Source: Dyadobacter sp. CY356 | Lineage (GTDB): Bacteria; Bacteroidota; Bacteroidia; Cytophagales; Spirosomataceae | Direction: 5' to 3' | NCBI RefSeq assembly: GCF_021440195.1 | Contig: NZ_JAJTSZ010000009.1 | Location: forward strand, 226,429-290,428 | Length of the DNA: 64,000 nt | Shown here: positions 33,611 through 42,795 of the stretch, piece by piece | Layout: the number at the start of each line of letters is the position of its first letter | Numbering within the stretch: the first letter of the stretch is position 1 | Notes under the pieces: generated by a model | Told to the model about the DNA's origin: nothing | The model's input: the letters and a program-made list of their open reading frames with translations, nothing else | Databases searched by the model: none | Program-made: the position numbers and the translations under genes

Positions 33611-36553
33611 TTCCCATAATATTTCGATCGGATGTTTAGCCTTACGTCCGGTCCCATCCTTTATTTGATGTCGGCAGCTGGTTCCGGGTGCGGCTATAAT
33701 AACCTCATCCGGCTGTTGACGCACAGTTGGAAATAACACCAGCTCTCCAATCTGCATGGAGACTTCATAATGCTCTTCCTCATATCCAAACGATCCGGCC
33801 ATTCCGCAGCAACCTGACGGGATCAGCTGTACCTTATAATTTTCGGGCAACGACAAGGCTATTTTTGAAGTAGACAGAGACGACAGTGCTTTTTGATGAC
33901 AATGACCGTGGAGTTTGATCAATCGCTGTTCTTTACTAAAAGACGCTTTTGTAATCCTTTTGGCCTCAATTTCTCTTGAAATAAATTCTTCAAAAAGTAA
34001 GGCATTTGCAGCTATGTTTTGCGCATCGATTTTTAAATGTTCGGGAACAAGATCAATATATTCGTCTCTGAAAGACAAAATTGCCGACGGCTCAATACCG
34101 ATCAATGGTGTTTTTTGCGTAATAATATCTTTCAGTAATTCAATATTTTTAACGGCTAACTTCTGTGCTTCTTTGACTAATCCTTTTGATAGATAAGACC
34201 TACCCGATTCTGCATGTTCCGGAATGATTACTTCATACCCAAGTTTCTCCAAAAGCATGACTGCTTTTTTTCCAATTTCAACATCGTTATAGTTGGTAAA
34301 TTCATCACAAAAAAGATAGACTCTGGAATGCGTTTCGGTATTGTTATTTTTAGAATTCCTTTTCTCCCACCAACGTTTTAAAGTTGTACCTGATAGTAGA
34401 GGCATGGAACGTTCCGGATGGAAACCAACCATTTTATTCGCTACCTTTCTTAATGCAGGTGTTCCAAAAACAGCGTTAAACGCCCAGGGTGCAATAGAAG
34501 CCAGCTTCATCTGTTTGCCAAAATTTGCAATCAGACTGGTCCTTAACGGAATGGCGTGCGTTTCATAATATTGCTGGGTAAATTCCGCTTTCATTTTTCC
34601 GACATCAACGCTTGATGGACATTCAGATTTACAACCTTTGCATGACAAACAAAGATCCAGAATCTCTTTTACCATTTCCTGAGATGTTCCGGTATCAGCT
34701 GGTCCAGTTCCCGGTGTTAAATACTGACGTAAAATATTTGCCCTTGCGCGCGTCGTATCGCGTTCCTTGCGTGTGGCCATATAACTTGGGCACATTGTTC
34801 CGCCGGTTAGCTCTGTTTTGCGGCAATCTCCTGATCCGCTGCATTTTTCAGCCAGACGAAGAATTCCCTCCTGTTTAGAAAAATCGAAAGTCGTGGCAAT
34901 CTGAGGCTGCGGTTTATCTTGTTCATATCGGAGAAACTCATTCATCGGCGGCGTATCAACGATCTTGTTTGCATTAAAAATGCCATTTGGATCCCAGATC
35001 CGTTTCACCTGACGGAAGATTTCGTACACCTCTTCGCCCATCATAAACGGAATAAATTCTCCGCGAAGACGCCCGTCTCCATGTTCTCCGGAGAGTGCTC
35101 CGTTATATTTTTTGACAAGAACCGCAGTATCTGCCAGTACCTGTCTGAATTTCTGTTTCCCTTCGCTTGTTTTCAGATTGATCATTGGCTCGACGTGCAA
35201 CTCGCCCGCGCCAGCATGTGCATAATAGGATGCGTGCAAACCGTGACCAGCAATCAGTTTTTCAAGATCTTCGATATAATCAGGCAAATCTTCAACAGCC
35301 ACGGCGCAGTCTTCAATTAAATTAACCGGCTGTGTATCGCCCGGCAAATTTCTGATCAAACCTAAACCTGCTTTTCTGATGTCCCAGGCCCTGGTTGCAT
35401 CGTCACCGAACAAAACCGGATAGGCATAACCTAAACTTTCCGAGAGCAGATCAGCGATCAATACATCCGCTTGCTTTTTCACTTCCTCATCTGTATTTCC
35501 CCAAAACTCAACCATCAGCAAAGCAGCCGGATCACCTTCCAGAAAAAATCTGTTTTTGGAATAAATATGGTGACCTTTGGTGAAGTCCATGATATACCGG
35601 TCCACCAATTCAGACGCTTTCGGATTGTATTTCATCGCAACACGGTTTGCATGAAGCGATTCCGCAAGAGAATTGGCATGAATACAAACCACACCCACCG
35701 AAGCCGGCGGCATATCCACCAAAGCAATTTTAGCTTCGGTCACAAAACATAAGGTCCCTTCAGAGCCAGCGATCAAATTACATAAATTGATCTGATCTTT
35801 TTCAAAATTACTAACCAAAGCATCAAGCGCATAACCCGAATTGCGGCGTGTTACCGTTGGTTTTGCAAATTGTTTTTTGATCAATTCCTGATCAACAGGA
35901 TTTGACAAAATCCCCCACATACCCGCATAAATTGACTGCTCACGTTTCCCGGCAGTGTTTGAGGATAGTTTTTTAGTATAATCTCCAACGGCTGAATTGT
36001 TAAAAACAGTTTCTGAACCATCGGATAATAAAGCTTTCACTTCCAACAAATGATCCCGCGTAGTTCCCCAGCTTATCGAATGAAGGCCGCAGGAATTATT
36101 CCCGATCATTCCGCCGATCATCGCACGACTGGCCGTAGAAGTTTCCGGCCCGAATAACAAACCATATTGCGCGAGATGTTTGTTCAAATCATCCCGGATC
36201 ACGCCCGGCTGCACCCTCACCCATTTCTCCTCCGCATTAACTTCCAGAATCGCGCCGAAATGTTTTGAAATATCAACAACGATTCCTTTTCCCACAACCT
36301 GCCCGGCCAGCGAAGTTCCTGCCGCTCTTGGAATCAGCGTCACTTTCTGGTTGTTGGCAAATTTTATAAGTCTGCGAATATCCTCTACCGTTTTAGGCAA
36401 AGCAACGGCAAGCGGCAGTTCCTGATAAACAGAAGCGTCGGTTGCATAAATTTTTCTTTGTGCAGTATGCAGCGTTGAATCATCGAAGTAAAGTTCTCCT
36501 TCAAATTCATCACGAAAGTTATTAAAATCCAGTAAGGTCAGGCGATTCATCAT
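33599..36553 (-). CDS. FAD-linked oxidase with Fe-S and CCG domains (D-2-hydroxyacid dehydrogenase type)
   Basis: A 984-residue protein with the YdiJ-like order: FAD_binding_4 (PCMH) from about 45 (VALPKTVEDIRRLIKFAN, PRAAGTSLAGQVVGKG), FAD-oxidase C domain to about 540 (HVEPMINL, GEHGDGRLRGEF), a [4Fe-4S] ferredoxin-like region (CSGSGDCRKTE then CLSCKGCKSECPSSVDVGKM), and a C-terminal pair of cysteine-rich CCG segments (HCHQKALSS, SGCCGMAGSFGYE). It most likely oxidises a D-2-hydroxyacid such as D-lactate or D-2-hydroxyglutarate and passes electrons to the quinone pool. Substrate is inferred from family. Start may be either of the two adjacent ATGs. Confidence 0.9.
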   Translation of the reverse strand: MMNRLTLLDFNNFRDEFEGELYFDDSTLHTAQRKIYATDASVYQELPLAVALPKTVEDIRRLIKFANNQKVTLIPRAAGTSLAGQVVGKGIVVDISKHFGAILEVNAEEKWVRVQPGVIRDDLNKHLAQYGLLFGPETSTASRAMIGGMIGNNSCGLHSISWGTTRDHLLEVKALLSDGSETVFNNSAVGDYTKKLSSNTAGKREQSIYAGMWGILSNPVDQELIKKQFAKPTVTRRNSGYALDALVSNFEKDQINLCNLIAGSEGTLCFVTEAKIALVDMPPASVGVVCIHANSLAESLHANRVAMKYNPKASELVDRYIMDFTKGHHIYSKNRFFLEGDPAALLMVEFWGNTDEEVKKQADVLIADLLSESLGYAYPVLFGDDATRAWDIRKAGLGLIRNLPGDTQPVNLIEDCAVAVEDLPDYIEDLEKLIAGHGLHASYYAHAGAGELHVEPMINLKTSEGKQKFRQVLADTAVLVKKYNGALSGEHGDGRLRGEFIPFMMGEEVYEIFRQVKRIWDPNGIFNANKIVDTPPMNEFLRYEQDKPQPQIATTFDFSKQEGILRLAEKCSGSGDCRKTELTGGTMCPSYMATRKERDTTRARANILRQYLTPGTGPADTGTSQEMVKEILDLCLSCKGCKSECPSSVDVGKMKAEFTQQYYETHAIPLRTSLIANFGKQMKLASIAPWAFNAVFGTPALRKVANKMVGFHPERSMPLLSGTTLKRWWEKRNSKNNNTETHSRVYLFCDEFTNYNDVEIGKKAVMLLEKLGYEVIIPEHAESGRSYLSKGLVKEAQKLAVKNIELLKDIITQKTPLIGIEPSAILSFRDEYIDLVPEHLKIDAQNIAANALLFEEFISREIEAKRITKASFSKEQRLIKLHGHCHQKALSSLSTSKIALSLPENYKVQLIPSGCCGMAGSFGYEEEHYEVSMQIGELVLFPTVRQQPDEVIIAAPGTSCRHQIKDGTGRKAKHPIEILWEALN

Positions 36554-36789
36554 ATTATGGTGCCGAAAAATGGCGAAATTTCTTTGGACTCAGGAATTCC
36601 TGATCCACAGTCAAAGATAACGCTGCGTAACGAAAAATGGAATGTTCAACCCGACATCGGTCGTATTAACAAAAAGAAATCCGATATTGGCATAATTATT
36701 TCATTTTCTGGTAATGACAAAAGGATTATAATCCTTTGATTATAAAATCCTTATTATACTTAAAACTAAAAAAACCAATCTCTGCATTC

Positions 36790-38250
36790 ATGAAAAAAAT
36801 TACCACACTTATTTTTCTTCTTTCCAGTCTGTTATCTTTTGCACAAAAGACCTCGACCATCACATTAACTGCCACCAAACCCGATGAAGGTATTGTTTCT
36901 CTTGTTTTAGAAGATGTACACTTTCACCCCAACCTGGGCATCGGATTAGCGGACACAAGACTGGAACCACTGGCAATGGTTAATTTTAAGGAGAAAAACT
37001 CTGAACATGTTAGTGCCGCATTAAGCGAACCTAAAATTATGCGCCTTCAATACAGCGGTGGTGGCGTAAATAAAACCTGGATGTTATTTATTCAGCCGGG
37101 AGATGATCTGACTGCCAGTTTTGCAGGAAATGCTGATGTTACCTTTTCCGGTAAAAATGCTGCTTACCAGAATTTCCTGAAAACTTATTTTCTTGAAAAT
37201 CAATATCAGTATTTGCCGGTTTTTGGTTACAAACCGTCACAGATCGACAACAAAAGCGTAGCGCAACAAAGCGATAGTTTGCAGAAAGTCAGACAAACGG
37301 CTTATGCAACATTCAAAACCTCAAATCCGCCATCACCCGCTTTTGATGCCTATGTAAATGCGACTACAACGACTGAACCTTTTCTGATCCACAGATTGCT
37401 TCAGGAAAAAATCATGCGCAGAAACAGGGTAAAAAAACTGGATCCGGCTCAGCAAAAGGAATTGGAAGATCTGACTTTGGCAAATTTTAAAGTATTACCG
37501 GATGAAGCCTTATTAAGTCAATCTTATCGTGAAGAGCTTAGAAACTGGATACTTATTCCAACAACACGGAAGTTCCCATTGGATTCTGCAACCCGTTATG
37601 AGCTGAGTCCGCAGGCGATCACGGATGTTTATCATTACAGCAAAACAAAATTACAAGGCCATCCAAAACAGGAAGAATATCTTCAGACTTATTGGTTAAA
37701 CTATGCGGCAACGGCGATTCCAACGCTTGAAACCAGCCAGAATTTATTAACCGATTACAAAGCAAAATATCCAAAATCTGAATACACGGATTATTTTACC
37801 AAACTTTTGGAAACAAAAGCAAAACTGACTCCCGGCTCCAATGCACCTGATTTTACGCTACTGGGCAGCGATAGCTCAGCAGTAACTTTGAGAAATCTGG
37901 AAGGCAAACCGACTGTGATGGTTTTTCAGTTTAATATCGGTGCACATGAGCCAAGTTTGAAAGCGATGGAAGCTAAATATGGTGATAAAGTAACTTTCGC
38001 TTATGTAACGCTTATTTCAGGAATGCCATTTGGCAGCTGGAAAACCTATGCACAGGACAGAGCCGGTGTAAAACATTTATGGGCTTCGGAAGATGCTGCT
38101 GAATCATTAAGACAGAATTACGCGGTGGATATTCGTTATCCATTCGTGGTAATTAATGCTTCCGGAAAAATTGTGGAACGCTGGTTACCGCAGGAATTTC
38201 CGAATAATCAGAGTTTGGAGAAGGCTGTGATTAAGGCGGTGGGGAAGTAA
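36790..38250 (+). CDS. Exported thioredoxin-fold protein lacking CxxC
   Basis: The frame is open from 36736, but the ATG at 36790 begins a typical signal peptide (MKKITTLIFLLSSLLSFAQ), giving 486 residues. The N-terminal part resembles the DUF4369-like beta region of TlpA proteins, the middle is helical, and the C-terminus (from about 355) has the thioredoxin/AhpC start PGSNAPDFTLLG and VVINASGKIVERW. Where TlpA has W-C-x-x-C it reads FQFNIGAHEPSLK, so no redox cysteines remain. A scaffold or binding role seems more likely than disulfide chemistry. A hairpin terminator follows at 38281. Confidence 0.8.
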   Translation: MKKITTLIFLLSSLLSFAQKTSTITLTATKPDEGIVSLVLEDVHFHPNLGIGLADTRLEPLAMVNFKEKNSEHVSAALSEPKIMRLQYSGGGVNKTWMLFIQPGDDLTASFAGNADVTFSGKNAAYQNFLKTYFLENQYQYLPVFGYKPSQIDNKSVAQQSDSLQKVRQTAYATFKTSNPPSPAFDAYVNATTTTEPFLIHRLLQEKIMRRNRVKKLDPAQQKELEDLTLANFKVLPDEALLSQSYREELRNWILIPTTRKFPLDSATRYELSPQAITDVYHYSKTKLQGHPKQEEYLQTYWLNYAATAIPTLETSQNLLTDYKAKYPKSEYTDYFTKLLETKAKLTPGSNAPDFTLLGSDSSAVTLRNLEGKPTVMVFQFNIGAHEPSLKAMEAKYGDKVTFAYVTLISGMPFGSWKTYAQDRAGVKHLWASEDAAESLRQNYAVDIRYPFVVINASGKIVERWLPQEFPNNQSLEKAVIKAVGK

Positions 38251-38280
38251 AGAATTTTGATTTAATAAAGCCATTATTTA

Positions 38281-38313
38281 AAGAAGAAGTTGTCTATATG
38301 GCAACTTCTTCTT
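38281..38313 (+). terminator. Hairpin after the thioredoxin-fold gene
   Basis: A 12-bp perfect stem (AAGAAGAAGTTG and complement) with a 9-nt loop about 30 bp past the stop; the trailing T tract is weak. Confidence 0.6.
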
Positions 38314-38450
38314 TGTATATTACAGTTAATTATATTTGTAATTGCAGCAATACTAGACTACACATTCAAAACCCAAATCCTGGGACTCATTAAAGAACCT
38401 AAGGATCACTATCAGTAAATATTTACTCCATTCAATAAACACACACAACT

Positions 38451-38660
38451 ATGACAATTAAATCAATCGAAACCGAAGGATAATACGATCAAGCCATAAC
38501 ACGGATTGATCAGTTATTTGACTCACCGAAAGGAAGTATCAAAGCAAAAGAACTAGACTTACTCGTACTTGTCGTTAATAAATATGAAGCAGAAAACTAT
38601 CCTATCGACGAACCTGATCCGATAGAATATGTTAAAATTCGTATTGAAGAAATGGCATGA
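38451..38660 (+). pseudogene. Broken HigA-like antitoxin N-terminus
   Basis: Reading from ATG 38451 gives MTIKSIETEG, then an in-frame TAA (38481-38483), then a further 58 codons in the same frame to a TGA (38658-38660). The second part includes AITRIDQLFDSPKG, LDLLVLVVNKYEAENYPID and EPDPIEYVKIRIEEM, a good match to the N-terminal region of HigA/COG5499 antitoxins. The helix-turn-helix that should follow is missing and was not found in any frame downstream. No HigB toxin gene is visible upstream. This is a truncated relic, not a working antitoxin. Confidence 0.7.
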
Positions 38661-38838
38661 AATAATTACCACAGATTTGCTTTACAATTACCAGCCACAA
38701 CCCTACTGATTCTGCCCCGGCGGATTCTTTTTTAAACCGCCCGCATTTGTATACAACTCACATGAAACGTTTGAAAACAAGATGCACCATGCTGCCAAAA
38801 GTACAGCCCACCACCATATAATAACCTACACCATAAAT
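38661..38838. other. Intergenic remnant region
   Basis: Together with the relic and 38251-38450, this belongs to a gap of about 640 bp without an intact gene. I see no other recognisable coding remnant or RNA here. Confidence 0.5.
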
Positions 38839-38877
38839 AAAATGGGAGACAACGCCGAAACGTTATCTCCCATTTTA
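38839..38877 (-). terminator. Terminator of the DUF4136 gene
   Basis: AAATGGGAGA...TCTCCCATTT with inner AACG/CGTT pairs forms a strong hairpin 17 bp past the stop, and A/T tracts flank both sides. Confidence 0.75.
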
Positions 38878-38893
38878 TTTAACTCCCGACTTT

Positions 38894-39466
38894 TTACTTT
38901 GAACTATAAGTATCCGCAGTTGCCTGAGGGAATGTTCTCAAAATATCAGCCATCGTGTTTTTTACCATAGTTTCACGATCATCTTTTTTTGTAGGAGGTT
39001 TCACTTTTCCGGAAGCCCAGCCCTGCCAGATCATTTTATCATTATTCTTTTGATAAATGTTCAGGATGAACCGGCTTTCCTGATAATTGTAAGTAGAAAT
39101 ATTATTTCCACCACCATACCACCACATGTAAGGCGAATAACTATTGTTCGAACGTACCTGCTGACGCTCCTTAACATCTGTCATAAAACGAACTACAATC
39201 TCCGGATTCTGATCCAGTTTATAGCCTTTGCCCTGCATAACCTCAATCACAGCATCCCGGAGTCTTCTCTTATTCAAATCGCTACCCAACAGTGGATCTT
39301 GCTCATTACTACGCTCAGGTGCTACGTTAAAAGTTTTGAATTGTTTAAGATTTACGGACGAGTCGTAATCATAACTCGTTTGAAGTGCCTGACTACAGGC
39401 CAGCATTAAAGTCCCCGCCACAACCATCATCACGATGGATTTTGTCATTTTCACTATCCTTTTCAT
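38894..39466 (-). CDS. DUF4136 lipoprotein
   Basis: A 190-residue protein with a lipoprotein signal ending in GTLMLAC (about Cys24) and a DUF4136 domain (PF13590): YDSSVNLKQFKTFNV near the start, GYKLDQNPEIVVRFMTDV in the middle and IWQGWASGKVKPPTKK near the end. DUF4136 proteins are outer-envelope lipoproteins of unknown function. An internal ATG (MTKSIVMM, residue 7) is an alternative start. It is a single-gene unit. Confidence 0.85.
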   Translation of the reverse strand: MKRIVKMTKSIVMMVVAGTLMLACSQALQTSYDYDSSVNLKQFKTFNVAPERSNEQDPLLGSDLNKRRLRDAVIEVMQGKGYKLDQNPEIVVRFMTDVKERQQVRSNNSYSPYMWWYGGGNNISTYNYQESRFILNIYQKNNDKMIWQGWASGKVKPPTKKDDRETMVKNTMADILRTFPQATADTYSSK

Positions 39467-39927
39467 ACAGTTGGATTTATTTTAGTTTACGATATATCTG
39501 ACAGCTTTTCAACGGAAAGGTTTAAATCCTGATTTCAGATATCTATTTAACTAAAAAACCAATTAAATTAATATATCAAAAGAAAAAATCATTTATCCTT
39601 ATTTTGTAAACTGCTAAAAATCTGTCGACTAATACTAAAAACCGTACCATGACGAATTCAATGTGGGAAACTGATATGATCGGAAATATATTCCCGCTTC
39701 TGCATAACTTTCGATCCATAATGCAAAATTAGACTTGTTTTATTGAGCCGTCAGGAAGAAGAGACAGCGTCTCCAGATTACTTTTATTGATAAACAATTC
39801 TTCTGATGAAAGTTATGTGGTATTATAACAAAAAAACAGTCCTTTCATTTTTCCGGATCACCATGAATTCCAGAAAAAGAAAGGACTGAGAAACCACTAC
39901 CAACTTCACTTTTCAACCACACAATTT
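39467..39927. other. 461-bp gap between DUF4136 and fasciclin genes
   Basis: AT-rich sequence containing the DUF4136 promoter side and, at 39837-39898, the terminator of the fasciclin gene. A 47-codon minus-strand frame (39576-39719) has no recognisable similarity and is not called as a gene. Confidence 0.5.
39837..39898 (-). terminator. Terminator of the fasciclin gene
   Basis: A long hairpin with outer stem CAGTCCTTTC/GAAAGGACTG and further pairing inside; on the minus strand it is followed by a run of seven T residues. Confidence 0.8.
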
Positions 39928-40488
39928 TTAAGGCATTAAAACCTTGTCAATTACATGAATTACACCATTTGACTGATATACGTCAGCTGTTGTAACTTTT
40001 GCAGAATTTCCTTTTGAATCTGTTACCATCAGATTTTTTCCTTTCATAGTGAAAGTCAGTTCTTCACCCTGAACGGTTTTTGCCATCGCTTTTCCACCGC
40101 CATCTTTGATCATCATCGCCACAGCTTTTGAATCCACTTTACCAGGAATAACGTGGTAAGTAAGGACCGAAGTAAGCATGTCTTTGTTTTCTGGTTTCAA
40201 CAAATTGTCTACTGTTCCTTTTGGTAAAGCATCAAATGCTGAATTCATTGGTGCAAAAACAGTGAATGGACCTGTTCCTGATAATGTTTCTACCAAACCA
40301 GCTGCTTTTACTGCTGCTACCAAAGTAGTGTGATCTTTGGAATTAACTGCATTTTCAATGATGTTTTTAGAAGGATACATCTCTGCACCGCCAACCATTA
40401 CTGTTTTTTCTTTTTGAGCAAATGCGCCAAATGTTGATAATAGAGCGACTGCCAATAACCCTGCAAATTTTAGTCTAAGCGTTTTCAT
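39928..40488 (-). CDS. Exported single FAS1 (fasciclin) domain protein
   Basis: A 186-residue protein with a signal peptide (about 1-24, ending AFAQ) and one FAS1 domain. Conserved boxes are TVFAPMNSAFDALPKGTVD (H1), VLTYHVIPGKVDS, and the C-terminal VYQSNGVIHVIDKVLMP (H2). FAS1 proteins mediate adhesion or surface interactions; the bacterial members are often secreted. It is monocistronic, with a good terminator. Confidence 0.93.
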   Translation of the reverse strand: MKTLRLKFAGLLAVALLSTFGAFAQKEKTVMVGGAEMYPSKNIIENAVNSKDHTTLVAAVKAAGLVETLSGTGPFTVFAPMNSAFDALPKGTVDNLLKPENKDMLTSVLTYHVIPGKVDSKAVAMMIKDGGGKAMAKTVQGEELTFTMKGKNLMVTDSKGNSAKVTTADVYQSNGVIHVIDKVLMP

Positions 40489-40579
40489 ATGTTCAATTTA
40501 GTTTTATTGATTTGCAGGATATACGCCACCAGAATCGTTTCAGATTGATTTATAAAAAGAAATAATATTATTTATAAGT

Positions 40580-40650
40580 AAAAAACGCTTCAATCTTTCA
40601 GTTTTTCAGATCAATAGGTCTGATCTGCTGAAAGTTAGAAGCGTTTTTTA
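40580..40650 (-). terminator. Large hairpin terminator of the GH130-like gene
   Basis: Nested complementary segments (AAAAACGCTTC/GAAGCGTTTTT outside, CTTTCAG/CTGAAAG and CAGATCA/TGATCTG inside) form a long stem, ending in T residues on the minus strand. Confidence 0.8.
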
Positions 40651-40668
40651 ATTGGGATTAACAAATTG

Positions 40669-41820
40669 TTATCTGGTTGGTATCGGATCTCCCGGCGTTT
40701 TTAATTTTGGATCAAAAACAGCCACGCCAACTCTGGAATCCGCACAGCCATAATATAAAAGCCACTTTTTCTTAAAGTAAACCATGCCTTCGATAAACAC
40801 GGTACCGGCAACGTACTGACCACTTTTTTCAAAAGGCTCCATGGGCCTGAAAAATGGAACATCCATTCTACTGATCAATTTGGAAGGATCATTTTTATCA
40901 AATAAAACCTGACCTGCGCAATAACTATTAGGTGTAAATCTCAGATCACCATCAGCACCCTTATCATTTTTTCCATTGTATAACAAAACAATTCCTTTGT
41001 CCGTAACAATAGCCGGCGGGCCACATTCCGTAAGATTACTATCAAAAAATCCTTTTCTCGGCGAAATCAGATTGATCAGGTTTTCCTTATCATCCACCAA
41101 GGGCGTCCAGTTAATCAGGTCGGTTGAAGTAGCCACATTTACATTCGCTTCCCCAAAATACAACCAGTATTTTCCGTTTATCTTAGCGATTACCTGTTTG
41201 TCATTAACCAGTTTGGTTACAATAGAGCCAGACTTTGACCAGATATTATTAAATTTCCCATTATACGCTTTAACAAAAGCAGGACCGTGTTTTTCCCATT
41301 TTACCAGATCTTTTGAAGTAGCTATACCCAGTCTGGCTTTGTCCCTGTTCCATTGTGTATAAATCAAAACATAGGTTCCGTCCTCGGTTACCGCCACACG
41401 CGGATCTTCGCAACCTCCCGGCCATTCCATTGCCTTTTGATTATCATCCCCGGGATAAAAAACCGGTGTTTTTTTCCTTTTAAAAGTAATTCCGTCTGTA
41501 CTTTCAGCATAACCCAAACGGGATGTGCGCATCCCTATTTCCCTTCCTAACTTATCCTCAGCACGATAAATGACCACAATTTTCCCATCTTTCATGGTCG
41601 CCGCCGGATTGAAAGTATCATTCGATTCCCAGGCTACCATCTTTTTGGTCATCGGATCCAAAAACCGCGTAGTAGTATCAGGAGATATAACCGGATTCAC
41701 ATTTGCCGGTCTCACAAAACCGCCAAAAGCCCAGTCAGGAAGCTCATTTTTTGTTTGTGCATGAACCTGCATTGATATCAATAAAATCGCAGGAAGTAGG
41801 CCCTTGGTAAAGTTTCTCAT
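40669..41820 (-). CDS. Exported GH130-like glycosidase/phosphorylase
   Basis: A 383-residue protein with a signal peptide (about 1-21, ending VHAQ) and a five-bladed propeller of the GH130 (PF04041-like) type. Family-like segments are TFNPAATMKDGKIVVIYRAED, RLGYAESTDGITF, GGCEDPRVAVTEDG, and KWLLYYGCADSRVGVAVF. GH130 enzymes act on beta-mannosides, as phosphorylases or hydrolases. The export signal argues for hydrolysis outside the cytosol, but the mode cannot be told without the phosphate-binding residues being compared. No other mannan gene is adjacent. Confidence 0.8.
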   Translation of the reverse strand: MRNFTKGLLPAILLISMQVHAQTKNELPDWAFGGFVRPANVNPVISPDTTTRFLDPMTKKMVAWESNDTFNPAATMKDGKIVVIYRAEDKLGREIGMRTSRLGYAESTDGITFKRKKTPVFYPGDDNQKAMEWPGGCEDPRVAVTEDGTYVLIYTQWNRDKARLGIATSKDLVKWEKHGPAFVKAYNGKFNNIWSKSGSIVTKLVNDKQVIAKINGKYWLYFGEANVNVATSTDLINWTPLVDDKENLINLISPRKGFFDSNLTECGPPAIVTDKGIVLLYNGKNDKGADGDLRFTPNSYCAGQVLFDKNDPSKLISRMDVPFFRPMEPFEKSGQYVAGTVFIEGMVYFKKKWLLYYGCADSRVGVAVFDPKLKTPGDPIPTR

Positions 41821-41978
41821 TAGTATAGTTTTATGATGACGAATTAATTAAAGAGTAAAAGCCAGCTCAACTACTTGGATGAGGAGCTGTTGGCTATTCG
41901 CTTTAGCGGTTAGGATGGCCTCGCAAGACGATTCAAGATTATCAGGAATATAATCTTTTTATTTAAATCTTAACAAAA

Positions 41979-42010
41979 AACTACCCGCTGAAATAAATCA
42001 ACGGGTAGTT
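41979..42010 (-). terminator. Hairpin after the YceI gene
   Basis: AACTACCCG and CGGGTAGTT form a 9-bp stem with a 14-nt loop, with an A tract on the left that becomes a T tract on the minus strand. Confidence 0.7.
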
Positions 42011-42057
42011 TCAACAAAAATCGGTCGGGCAAAAAGCTATTTCCTATAAGCCAACAG

Positions 42058-42666
42058 CTATTTAGCTATCAGATTTACATCCAGAACAAAATCGTTTGAA
42101 ATCGCTTTGTCGCCAAGATTTTCGAAGAAATTTGTTGAGCGGAATTTAATATCATATTTTGTACGGTCCACCGTTATTTTCGCTGTGGCTGCTACTGCTT
42201 TTCCATCAGCCTTAACAGTTGCGGGAAAAGTGACATCATTTGTAATACCCTTGATCGTCAATTTTCCTGTCACATCGTATACGTTTGATCCTTTTGCAGT
42301 TACCGAGGTTATGTCAAGTTTTGACTGTGGGAATTTTTCTACCGCAAAAAAGTCATTGCCTTTCAAATGTCCGGTTAATTTTGCGTTGGAATCGTTGTCA
42401 GTTAAATCAGTAACTGTCAGAGATTTGGTATCCAGAACAAAACTCCCGCCTTTCAATTTATCTTTATCCAAAATCAAAGTTCCGCTGCTTACCGGAACAG
42501 TGCCAGTGTGTTCTCCTGTTACTTTTTTACCAACCCATACCACTTTGCTGGCTTTGGTATCAACACTTAAAGTTTTGTCCGCAGCTTTTGATTTAGCAGG
42601 ATCACCTGCAATCGCAGCAGCATTTACCCATAGACCTACCAAAGCGAATACAAAGATCTTTTTCAT
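42058..42666 (-). CDS. YceI-family periplasmic lipid-binding-like protein
   Basis: A 202-residue protein with a signal peptide (about 1-20) and a YceI domain (PF04264), a lipocalin-like barrel that binds isoprenoid chains in known members. Segments LSVDTKASKVVWVGKKVTGEHTGTV-like start, LTGHLKGNDFFAVEKFPQSK, and VTGKLTIKGITNDVTFPATV are typical. It is an exported single gene; a role in stress or quinone binding is by family only. Confidence 0.92.
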   Translation of the reverse strand: MKKIFVFALVGLWVNAAAIAGDPAKSKAADKTLSVDTKASKVVWVGKKVTGEHTGTVPVSSGTLILDKDKLKGGSFVLDTKSLTVTDLTDNDSNAKLTGHLKGNDFFAVEKFPQSKLDITSVTAKGSNVYDVTGKLTIKGITNDVTFPATVKADGKAVAATAKITVDRTKYDIKFRSTNFFENLGDKAISNDFVLDVNLIAK

Positions 42667-42795
42667 CGTTTTCTTGAATTAAATGGATTAAAGATTATAT
42701 AGATGTAAATAAATTCCTGATAAAGGTAATCGGGCGCGCAAATCGCACCCGATACACTGTACTAGCCCAATTACTACTTGATTTTATTGATAACT

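Noticed and set aside
34919..35320. 133-codon plus-strand ORF inside the FAD oxidase gene
   Set aside because: Antisense shadow of the well-supported oxidoreductase.
38331..38450. HigB toxin remnant upstream of the HigA-like relic
   Set aside because: No frame in this stretch shows recognisable HigB segments.
39576..39719. 47-codon minus-strand ORF in the DUF4136/fasciclin gap
   Set aside because: AT-rich, no similarity recognised, no ribosome-binding or operon context.
42107..42682. 191-codon plus-strand ORF opposite the YceI gene
   Set aside because: It is antisense to a clear YceI gene with a signal peptide, and its translation shows no recognisable family.
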